DNA from: Trebonia sp.
Lineage (GTDB): Bacteria; Actinomycetota; Actinomycetes; Streptosporangiales; Streptosporangiaceae
Length of the DNA stretch: 10,532 nt
Reading direction: 5' to 3'
Assembly (NCBI GenBank): GCA_030043595.1
Contig: JASHXJ010000027.1
Location: forward strand, 1-10,532
Positions 1 to 6,188 of this stretch are shown here, one piece after another (positions within the stretch are counted from its first letter, which is position 1; each line of letters begins with the position of its first letter). A program made the position numbers and the translations under genes. Under the pieces are notes generated by a model. It saw nothing but the letters and a program-made list of their open reading frames with translations, searched no databases and was not told the origin of the DNA.

Positions 1-230
1 GCGGCAAGATCCGATGGGAGGTATGCATTTCTCACTCACTTCTATGTCGGGTGAGGGACAGCTACGATGACCTGGATCACCCCCGTGGCTCATGTTCGCA
101 TCGCCATATCACCTGGCTGAGCGCGTCATCCCGGTAGATGGAACAACATCTGCAGAGCGCACGGGCCGTTAGGCAGCATCTGTTCGGGGCCAGGCGCAGC
201 CGACCGGTGGACCTGTCAAGACCGCTATCT
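1..230. other. Left-edge region without a supported gene; short repeats upstream of the SnoaL-like gene
   Basis: No convincing gene is visible. Frames running in from the left edge on the plus strand close early (for example at 52-54 and 68-70) and encode nothing I recognise, so the tail of an upstream gene cannot be excluded. Base composition looks less GC-rich than the rest of the window. Small repeats that may be control sites for the following gene are: an inverted repeat AGATG/CATCT with a 6-nt spacer (136-151), a near-direct repeat CAACATCTG/CAGCATCTG (144-152 and 174-182, 30 bp apart), and the 8-mer GGACCTGT at 209-216 and again at 236-243 across the next start codon. I cannot pick a -35/-10 pair with confidence. 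Confidence 0.35.
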
Positions 231-237
231 GAGGAGG
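231..237 (+). promoter_or_regulatory. Ribosome binding site for the SnoaL-like gene
   Basis: GAGGAGG lies four bases before the GTG at 242. It is the only strong Shine-Dalgarno match near the frame opening, and it supports the GTG start. The spacing is somewhat short, but no alternative ATG lies close by in frame. Confidence 0.7.
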
Positions 238-241
238 ACCT

Positions 242-622
242 GTGTCGCTTAGCGCAGCAGACATAGTCGAGATTCATCAGCTATACGCGCGCTACAGCCA
301 TGCTATTGACTCAGGAGATGGAATTGCTTACGCAGCGTGTTTCACCCCCGACGGCACAATGGACACCACCGTCCGGGGCGTATTCACTGGCCCGGCCGAA
401 CTCGCAACGGTCGTCAGTCAGCCTGCAAATGTCATCAGGCACGTGCCGCTGAATATCGTCTTGACCGGGGAGGCGGATGTGGCCTTTGGACAGGCCTACC
501 TCGTGGTCTATTCGGGACGTGATGGCAAGCCAGCGGTCGTTAGCACCGGCAGGTACGAGGATCGGCTCGCCAGGCAGGATGGGGCCTGGCTCTTCACGTT
601 CCGGCGGTTCATACCGGACTGA
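242..622 (+). CDS. SnoaL-like / NTF2-fold protein (nuclear transport factor 2 family)
   Basis: This is a 126-residue protein of the usual size for single-domain SnoaL-like (NTF2 superfamily) proteins, which form a small alpha+beta cone enclosing a hydrophobic pocket. The N-terminal helix pattern IHQLYARYSHAIDSGD (residues 11-26), followed by ACFTPDG (32-38), is typical of the group, as is the C-terminal GRYEDRLARQDGAWLFTFRRF strand pair (103-123). D23 and H67 are plausible pocket residues. Family members include ketosteroid isomerase-like, dehydratase-like and ring-hydroxylase beta-subunit-like proteins, so the fold does not fix the reaction. Beside a catabolic operon with a KstD-like enzyme, an isomerase or dehydratase acting on a cyclic intermediate is possible (inference). 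There is no signal peptide, so it is probably cytoplasmic. It reads toward the operon and its 3' end overlaps the KstD-like gene by 14 bp. Confidence 0.8.
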   Translation: MSLSAADIVEIHQLYARYSHAIDSGDGIAYAACFTPDGTMDTTVRGVFTGPAELATVVSQPANVIRHVPLNIVLTGEADVAFGQAYLVVYSGRDGKPAVVSTGRYEDRLARQDGAWLFTFRRFIPD

Positions 623-2288
623 CGGATGCGGTGCCATCATGCTGGGCGCTGGCGTGCTTCGCGGCGACATAGCCGAACACCATCGACGGGCCGAGCGTGG
701 CGCCCGCGCCTGAGTAGTCGTTACCCATGACGGAGGCGGAGCTGTTCCCGGTTGCGTACAGTCCCTCGATCACGGACCCGTCCGGCCGGAGGACCCGGCT
801 CAGCTCATCGCACACCAGGCCGCCCTTAGTCCCCAGGTCTCCGGTTTCGACACGGACGGCATAAAACGGCGGCTTGATGATCTGATCAAGTGCGGGATTC
901 TTCTTCATCGTCGGGTCGCCCCAGTAATGATCATATGCGCTCTTGCCCCGGCCGAAGTCCTCGTCTACTCCTGCCCGGGCGAATCGGTTATACCGGTCCA
1001 CCGTGGCGACGAGCGATTCTGGTGGCACGCCAATGCGGCTGGCCAGGTCAGCAAGGGCCGGAGCCTGGTAGACGAGACCGCGGTCGTAAAGCTCGCGCGG
1101 GAATTCGCGGCCGGGCGGAGTCTTCGCGAATGGGTATCTCTTTCGTGCCCTGCTGTCCATGACGCACCAAAGCGGCGAGAACCCTCCGGCGAACTGGTCG
1201 TGAACGAAATTAACGTACGGCCCGGCCTCGTTCGTGAAGCGCTGCCCATGCTGATTGACGATGATCTGGCTCGGGATGCCGCGCTCCGCCACCAGCATGA
1301 CGTTTCCCGCGGGCCCTGCCGCTGTCGGCATCCACCACGCGTCGTCCATCAGGCCCAGGTCGGCGCCGACCGTTGTGCCCGCCTTGATCCCATCGCCCGT
1401 GTTTTCCGCCGCGCCCAGGCTGAAGTCCGCCCGTCCGCCGGACGGCAGGTAGGCGGCGCGCATCTCAGGATTGTGGTCAAACCCCCCGGAGGCGATAAGC
1501 ACGCCGTAGTGAGCGCGGACCCGAACCGGCTGTCCTTCTCTCATCACCACTGCCCCTTGTACTGACCGGCCGTCGCTGATCAGCTCAGTCATCGGGGCGT
1601 CGAGCCAGATCGGCACGCCGGCATCCTGCAGCGCCAGCCATAGCCGGGCCACCAGGGCGCGGCCGAGCGCGGCCATGTGCCGATGGCGGATAACGTTCGA
1701 CTTCACGCGCCAGATCGCGATCAGGGCGGCGCGGCGGCCGCGCCACGTGCGCTTGGCCATGGCCGTGCGATGCGCATCGCTGGTGCTGTACCACAGGCCG
1801 GTGAGGCTCCTGCCGTTAGGGTGCAGGGAGGCTTCCGCGGCACCGAGCTTGCGGGTGTCTATGGAGTTTGCCTCGACGCACCGGCCCTCTGCCCGCCCGC
1901 CCTCTGCCTCGGGATGGTAGTCGCTGTATCCCTTGACCCAGTGAAAGCGCAGATGCGGGCTCGTCTCGAGGAACTCCATCATCGCTGGCCCGTGAGAGAC
2001 GTACGAATCAATGCGGCTGGGCGGCACCCGCCCCTCGGTAATGACCTCGAGATACCGCTTGACCGATTCTGGGGAGTCGACCATGCCGGCCCGACGTAGC
2101 GTCGGGTTGTTGGGCACCCAGATGCCACCCCCGGAGATGGCCGAGGATCCTCCGAACGTGCTCGCCTTCTCGACGATCAGCGGCTTCAGGCCCTCGCGTG
2201 CCGCCGTCAGGGCCGCGACCATGCCGCCTGCCCCGCTGCCAACGACCAGGAAGTCGACCTCGTATTCCCGCTGCGTGTCCTGTGTCAT
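609..2288 (-). CDS. KstD-like FAD-dependent dehydrogenase (3-oxosteroid 1-dehydrogenase family)
   Basis: This 559-residue flavoprotein belongs to the FAD-binding-2 (fumarate reductase/KstD) family. The Rossmann dinucleotide motif GSGAGG is at residues 17-22, with the ribose-binding acidic residue E40 in IVEKAS. The C-terminal block GDLGTKGGL (483-491), YATGNSSASVMG (511-522), DYSGAGATLGPSMVFGY (524-540) and AAKHA is characteristic of 3-ketosteroid Delta1-dehydrogenases. Y525 and G529 have the Tyr-x3-Gly spacing of the KstD catalytic pair (Y487/G491 in the Rhodococcus enzyme). Y121 or Y124 and Y358 are candidates for the other two active-site tyrosines. The expected reaction is trans-axial 1,2-dehydrogenation of a cyclic 3-ketone, which can prepare ring aromatisation. 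At about 50 residues above the roughly 510 of classic KstD, and with an uncertain substrate, I keep the name general. It is the last gene of the minus operon, 53 bp after its neighbour, with the RBS AGGGGATG before the ATG. Confidence 0.85.
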   Translation of the reverse strand: MTQDTQREYEVDFLVVGSGAGGMVAALTAAREGLKPLIVEKASTFGGSSAISGGGIWVPNNPTLRRAGMVDSPESVKRYLEVITEGRVPPSRIDSYVSHGPAMMEFLETSPHLRFHWVKGYSDYHPEAEGGRAEGRCVEANSIDTRKLGAAEASLHPNGRSLTGLWYSTSDAHRTAMAKRTWRGRRAALIAIWRVKSNVIRHRHMAALGRALVARLWLALQDAGVPIWLDAPMTELISDGRSVQGAVVMREGQPVRVRAHYGVLIASGGFDHNPEMRAAYLPSGGRADFSLGAAENTGDGIKAGTTVGADLGLMDDAWWMPTAAGPAGNVMLVAERGIPSQIIVNQHGQRFTNEAGPYVNFVHDQFAGGFSPLWCVMDSRARKRYPFAKTPPGREFPRELYDRGLVYQAPALADLASRIGVPPESLVATVDRYNRFARAGVDEDFGRGKSAYDHYWGDPTMKKNPALDQIIKPPFYAVRVETGDLGTKGGLVCDELSRVLRPDGSVIEGLYATGNSSASVMGNDYSGAGATLGPSMVFGYVAAKHASAQHDGTASVSPV

Positions 2289-2299
2289 GTCACCATCCC

Positions 2300-2328
2300 C
2301 TATCTCACCGGGCCGCTATCTCACCGGG
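2300..2328. repeat. Tandem 13-bp direct repeat upstream of the KstD-like gene
   Basis: CTATCTCACCGGG occurs twice without mismatch, at 2300-2312 and 2316-2328, separated by CCG (period 16). It fills much of the 53-bp gap between the isomerase-like gene and the KstD-like gene. On the coding (minus) strand it reads CCCGGTGAGATAG twice, and the copy nearer the gene runs into the Shine-Dalgarno region. It may be a local duplication or a paired protein-binding site. Confidence 0.8.
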
Positions 2329-2341
2329 TAGCATCGCGATC

Positions 2342-3154
2342 TCAGTCCGGCTGCGGATGGCCGCGCGGGAACTGGCCAGCCGCCCGGCCGGGGCCGGGCG
2401 GACCTGCGTACGCCTGGGCAATGTCCAGCCAGTCAGCCGCTGCCTCCCCGCGGGTGCGAAGCGCGGTGTCGCGCCAGTGCCGTCGGCGGGTGGCCACGAG
2501 GCAGAAGTCGACCATCGGGCCGCAGATCGTCTCGATGGCATCGGCTGGCCCGAACGCCCACTCGGCCCCGTCCGGTGCAGTCAGCCGGAGCCGCACAGGC
2601 CGGCCGGGCACGTCGCGGCCGTGCGCGGCATAACTATGCGCACGTGTCCGGGCCCCCAGGTGCGCGATGTGACGCAGTCGCATCGTCGGAATGCGGGTGC
2701 GGCCGAGCGCGTCGGCCATGTCCTGGCCGTGTGCCCATGTCTCCATCAGCCGGCCAGTCAGGAATGAGCCAGCACTCATCTCGCGGCCGGCCCATCGGAC
2801 CCGCGAGGAGACATCAAGCCGGCCGCCGGCCGCCAGCAGCATCCTCGCCGCCGCATCCCACCGATCAGCGAGGACCTGCGCCTTCGCCTGCGCCAAGTCG
2901 TCCTGTCGCCGCTGTTCGGCGTCAGGATCTCTGCAGCGGGCCTCCCAGCCTGACACATACCGGTCCGGATCGGTGCAGGCGAGGGCGGCAGTCTCGTTCC
3001 CGAAGGCCAGATGCTGGACCTGATGCCGGATCCGCCAGCCCGGCGCCGGGGTAGGCAGGTCCCAGTCCCGCGCGGACATCGACCGGATCATGCGATCGAG
3101 GTCGCTCAGCTCGGCGCTCAGATCCGCCAGGATCTCGCCCGGCGCGGCGCTCAT
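2342..3154 (-). CDS. TIGR03084-like metal-binding protein with maleylpyruvate isomerase (DinB-like) fold
   Basis: This 270-residue protein has an N-terminal mycothiol-dependent maleylpyruvate isomerase/DinB-like helical bundle and a C-terminal Wint-type domain. Signature stretches are TPAPGWRIRHQVQHLAFGNE (residues 35-54) and GRLMETWAHGQDMADALG (134-151). H48, E138 and H142 match the three metal ligands of Corynebacterium maleylpyruvate isomerase (H52, E144, H148) in order and almost exactly in spacing. A divalent-metal site is therefore likely, and mycothiol as cofactor is possible. Proteins of the TIGR03084 subfamily often sit beside acyl-CoA dehydrogenases, but as far as I know have no established reaction. 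Here the ATG overlaps the stop of the upstream acyl-CoA dehydrogenase (ATGA, 3151-3154), which implies translational coupling. The role could be thiol-dependent cis-trans isomerisation of a ring-cleavage product (inference). Confidence 0.8.
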   Translation of the reverse strand: MSAAPGEILADLSAELSDLDRMIRSMSARDWDLPTPAPGWRIRHQVQHLAFGNETAALACTDPDRYVSGWEARCRDPDAEQRRQDDLAQAKAQVLADRWDAAARMLLAAGGRLDVSSRVRWAGREMSAGSFLTGRLMETWAHGQDMADALGRTRIPTMRLRHIAHLGARTRAHSYAAHGRDVPGRPVRLRLTAPDGAEWAFGPADAIETICGPMVDFCLVATRRRHWRDTALRTRGEAAADWLDIAQAYAGPPGPGRAAGQFPRGHPQPD

Positions 3155-4401
3155 GTCACTGCCGGTTCGCGTGGCAAGCCGAGAACGCGCTCACCGATGA
3201 TGTTGCGGATGATCTCATCCGTGCCGCCGGCGATGCGGAAGCCGATAGCTCCCAGCACCAGCTTCGACCACGGGTAGCAGCCGGGTTCTCCCGTATCCGC
3301 GGCGGCCTTCGGGCCCAGCACGGCGCTCACGAAGTCCGCGAGCCGCCCGTAGTTGTCGCTGAGCGCGAGCTTGCCCGCCGATAGCTCTGGCCCGGGCACG
3401 GCACCGCCCTCGGCAACGTGCCCTGCAGCCTGCGCTGTGGCCAGCCTCGCCACCTCGACCCGGATGTAGAGCTCGACCAGCTGGCGCCGCAGCACGGGAT
3501 CCTCCGCGAGCCCCTGGTCCCTGAGCAGTTGCACAAGACGATCCATCCGAAAGACGTCGGTGTTGGCACGGCCCTCTCCCGCCGCGATGCTGCGGCGCTC
3601 GAACAGCAGGGTCGTGCGAGTCACTGCCCAGCCGTCGTCGATCTCGCCGAGCCGGAAGTCGTCGTCGACGACCACGTCATCCAGGAACACCTGGTTGAAC
3701 AGCGCCCCGCCGGTCATCTGCCGGAGCGGGCGGATCGTAACGCCCGGCGACTGCATGTCTACGAGGAATACTGAAGCATTGTGATGCCTGGGTGCGTCTG
3801 GCGATGTCCGGCAGATCGCCTGCCCGACATCCGAGTAATGGGCTCCTGACGTCCATATCTTCTGGCCGTTTAGTATCCATCTCCGGCCGTCGCGGCGCGC
3901 TCGTGTTCGCACATTGGCAAGATCCGAGCCAGCCTCAGGTTCGCTGAAAAGCTCACAGGCAATGGCATCACCCCGATAGATCGGCCTGAGATACTTTTCC
4001 TTGGCTGCGGTGGTGCCATGCTTTTCAATCGTGGGCCCGACCATTGATGTGCCGATGCCGAGGCAGCGCCGTGACGGCACGGTAAACTGCTGCTCCACCG
4101 AGTGGAAGATGTTCTCGAAGCGCCACGGCAGCTCCGCTCCGCCAAAGGGCACGGGTCCCGACAGCCAGGCCAGCCCTGCCTGATACAGCACCCGCTGCCA
4201 GCCACGCGCCGCGGCTATCTCCGCCGTCTCCTCCTCAGGGGTCTTCTCGGCGAACAGCGCCACGTCCTCAAGTTCGCTGGTGAGCCTGTCGGCAGCCGAG
4301 CGGCGCGGGCCGTACCGGCCTATGAATTCGGAGACACCCTCGGTAAAGCACGCCGGCCCGGCGTCCGCCAGCGCCTGCCAGTGCTCAGCACCCGTCGTCA
4401 T
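3151..4401 (-). CDS. Acyl-CoA dehydrogenase (FadE-like)
   Basis: This is a 416-residue FAD acyl-CoA dehydrogenase that introduces an alpha,beta double bond into an acyl-CoA. The FAD/substrate signature CELFSEPEAGSDLANVRTRA is at residues 149-168, followed by WILNGQKIWTSGAHYSD (175-191). The C-terminal AGGTDEIIRNIIGERVLGLP (391-410) is typical of actinobacterial FadE proteins. The position of the classic catalytic glutamate (the E of the YEGT motif) is glycine here (G392). E268 in LLFERRS aligns with the alternative base used by isovaleryl-CoA dehydrogenase-type enzymes, so the protein is probably active. The frame extends upstream to 4536, but ATG 4401 is preferred: GGAAGG lies eight bases before it and the extra residues overlap the upstream gene. 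The gap to the dioxygenase gene is 34 bp. The substrate is unknown, probably the side chain or acid fragment left after ring cleavage. Confidence 0.9.
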   Translation of the reverse strand: MTTGAEHWQALADAGPACFTEGVSEFIGRYGPRRSAADRLTSELEDVALFAEKTPEEETAEIAAARGWQRVLYQAGLAWLSGPVPFGGAELPWRFENIFHSVEQQFTVPSRRCLGIGTSMVGPTIEKHGTTAAKEKYLRPIYRGDAIACELFSEPEAGSDLANVRTRARRDGRRWILNGQKIWTSGAHYSDVGQAICRTSPDAPRHHNASVFLVDMQSPGVTIRPLRQMTGGALFNQVFLDDVVVDDDFRLGEIDDGWAVTRTTLLFERRSIAAGEGRANTDVFRMDRLVQLLRDQGLAEDPVLRRQLVELYIRVEVARLATAQAAGHVAEGGAVPGPELSAGKLALSDNYGRLADFVSAVLGPKAAADTGEPGCYPWSKLVLGAIGFRIAGGTDEIIRNIIGERVLGLPREPAVT

Positions 4402-4435
4402 CCTGCCGCCCTTCCGCGCAGTCACCGGCCGGCGC

Positions 4436-5305
4436 TCATGGCGATACGAGCTGATGACCCCAGAAACCGGCGGCGTCAAGCTCGCGGGCCGACCAGGTGG
4501 CCTCGTCGACTTCGATGCAAGCGGTCCCGAATTCAAGCATGATGCCGCCGGGGCAGCGGATGTAGAACGACAGTCCCTGATCGTTCGAGTGCTGTCCGAG
4601 GTGGGTCATCAATTGCCCGCGTTCGTGGCAGCGGTCATAAGCCCTGCCGACGTCGGCTATGCTCTCGACCTCCAGCATGAAATGCCGCATTCCCCGCGGA
4701 TCCGGCTGACTTGCCAGGGCAACGGTATGATGCCTGCGGTTGCACCCGAGAAATTGAAGGACGAGCGGCTCAGGGTAATTCAGCATCGGCCGGATCGTGT
4801 CGCGGTGACCGAAACCCAGTGTCTGGATGTAGAAGCGGAAGGTCTCGTCGAGTTTGACGGCCGGGACAACGACGTGGCCCAGACCTAGCTCGCCGGTCTT
4901 GTACCGTGGCCCGCCGGGCCGATCGACCGGGCCGGTTACGATGAGCGGCCCGTGGAATATCTCCAGCGGATTCCCCGACGGGTCGCTGACCTGCGCCAGG
5001 CCGGTGACCCGTGCCCGCCGTGCCTGCGCGGCGGTGTCCGTGCTCACGGCCGCGCCCGCCGCACGCAGCTCGTCAACGGCAGCTTCCCAGGCCACTACGC
5101 CACTGACTTCCAGCCCTATGGCCTGCAGGGCATCTCGCTCCCCAGGGACGACGACGATGCGGGCCGCTCGCTCGTCCACCCGGAGGGCGACCGTGCCGTC
5201 GTCGTCGACGCTGGACGCCATGCCCAGCACCTCGCGCGCGAACCCGGGCCACTGCTCGGCTTCGGTCGACTCGATCACCAGGTATCCGAGGCCGATAATT
5301 CTCAT
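4436..5305 (-). CDS. Extradiol ring-cleavage dioxygenase (two-domain VOC type, BphC/HsaC-like)
   Basis: This 289-residue type I extradiol dioxygenase opens catechols next to the two hydroxyls using Fe(II) (occasionally Mn) and O2. It has two tandem vicinal-oxygen-chelate domains: residues 1-125, which lack metal ligands, and 138-265, the catalytic domain. Metal ligands are H144 (GLGHVVV), H208 (MRHFMLEV) and E258 (IMLEFGT). Second-sphere residues H193, H239 and Y248 are also present. Each of these is offset by exactly -2 from the biphenyl enzyme BphC (146/195/210/241/250/260, from memory), so the active site is complete. This spacing is closer to BphC than to my recollection of mycobacterial HsaC. 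The gene follows the C-C hydrolase gene with an ATGA overlap at 5302-5305, as expected for enzymes acting in sequence. Its substrate is probably a substituted catechol made by the HsaA-like enzyme. Confidence 0.92.
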   Translation of the reverse strand: MRIIGLGYLVIESTEAEQWPGFAREVLGMASSVDDDGTVALRVDERAARIVVVPGERDALQAIGLEVSGVVAWEAAVDELRAAGAAVSTDTAAQARRARVTGLAQVSDPSGNPLEIFHGPLIVTGPVDRPGGPRYKTGELGLGHVVVPAVKLDETFRFYIQTLGFGHRDTIRPMLNYPEPLVLQFLGCNRRHHTVALASQPDPRGMRHFMLEVESIADVGRAYDRCHERGQLMTHLGQHSNDQGLSFYIRCPGGIMLEFGTACIEVDEATWSARELDAAGFWGHQLVSP

Positions 5306-6180
5306 GGCACCTGCTCAGCATCTAGGAGGAAGCTTGTTACCAGCCGCTCGAATTCCGCACGCCTTTCGACCTGAGCCCAGTGCCCGCACCCCGACCATAC
5401 GTGGAGCTGCACGTTCTTCATGGCCTGCAGGGCGAAGAGCGCACCATCCCATGGGTTGACGCGGTCATTGAGACCCCAGGTGATCAGCGTCTGATTCTCG
5501 ATCAGATGGATCTCTTGCCACATCTGCGCTTGTGCTGCGAATTCCGGACGCCGGTAGTGCTCCAGCATCCGTGCCGCGCCTTCCGACGTGCCGCTATGGA
5601 GAGTGGCGGCATAGCGGGAGTCAATGAGCTCGTCGGTCAGGATGCTCTGGTCGTACACCATCTCCCGCAGGAAGGCGGCCATTCTGTCGCGGCTCGGTCC
5701 GGGAGGCAGGTAGTAGTTCTGTACCATCTGAAATCCGGTCGTCGGCCGCGGCGCTAGCATGCCGGGAGAGACATTCCCCGCCGGACCCATGAGCACGAGC
5801 CGGTCCATGCGACCGGGAAAATCCAGCGCGAAGCGCACCGCAGTGGACGTGCCAAGAGAGTTTCCCAGGACGTGCGCCCGGCCCACATTCAGTGCAGCCA
5901 GCAGCGCGTCGAGCAGCCTGGCAGTATAGGAAAGGTAGTGCTCGCTGAGCGAGAGCGGCATCGGCGTGCCCCCGTATCCTGGCTGATCGACGATCAGCAG
6001 CCGGAAACTCTTGGCCAGGCTGGGGATATTGCCGCCGAAGTTGCTCTGGCCCGACGCGCCTGGTCCGCCACCGTGCAGCATGACCAGCGGCGGTCCGGAT
6101 CCTATGTCGTGATAATGGACGGTGCCGACAGCAAGCTCTCGCGTTGAGCTAGCCATGGCCAGATCAGCCTCGTCGTTCAT
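5302..6180 (-). CDS. Meta-cleavage product C-C hydrolase (alpha/beta hydrolase, HsaD/BphD-like)
   Basis: This is a 292-residue alpha/beta-hydrolase that cleaves the C-C bond of a meta-fission product, giving a carboxylic acid and a 2-hydroxydienoate. The oxyanion-hole stretch HGGGPGASGQSNF is at residues 36-48. The nucleophile elbow GNSLGT puts S108 in place, with D239 (LNDRVNP) and H267 (GCGHWAQVE) completing the triad. R189 and W268 match conserved carbon-bond hydrolase residues. The triad numbering is close to BphD (112/237/265) and HsaD (114/241/269), and the HGGGPGA plus CGHWAQ combination separates this group from ordinary esterases. It starts eight bases after the monooxygenase stop, with a weak RBS (AGGA). 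A second in-frame ATG at residue 9 is possible. It overlaps the dioxygenase start by 4 bp. Release of an acid fragment suits the acyl-CoA dehydrogenase further down the operon, though no CoA ligase is visible here. Confidence 0.92.
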   Translation of the reverse strand: MNDEADLAMASSTRELAVGTVHYHDIGSGPPLVMLHGGGPGASGQSNFGGNIPSLAKSFRLLIVDQPGYGGTPMPLSLSEHYLSYTARLLDALLAALNVGRAHVLGNSLGTSTAVRFALDFPGRMDRLVLMGPAGNVSPGMLAPRPTTGFQMVQNYYLPPGPSRDRMAAFLREMVYDQSILTDELIDSRYAATLHSGTSEGAARMLEHYRRPEFAAQAQMWQEIHLIENQTLITWGLNDRVNPWDGALFALQAMKNVQLHVWSGCGHWAQVERRAEFERLVTSFLLDAEQVP

Positions 6181-6188
6181 CTGCGATC

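Noticed and set aside
49..83. GGGTGA/TCACCC pair as a terminator hairpin for an upstream gene
   Set aside because: The arms are six bases with a loop of more than 20, there is no T-tract, and no upstream gene is identified.
4402..4536. N-terminal extension of the acyl-CoA dehydrogenase to ATG 4536
   Set aside because: The extra 45 residues are Pro/Arg-rich, overlap the dioxygenase gene by about 100 bp and lack family similarity; ATG 4401 has a good ribosome site.
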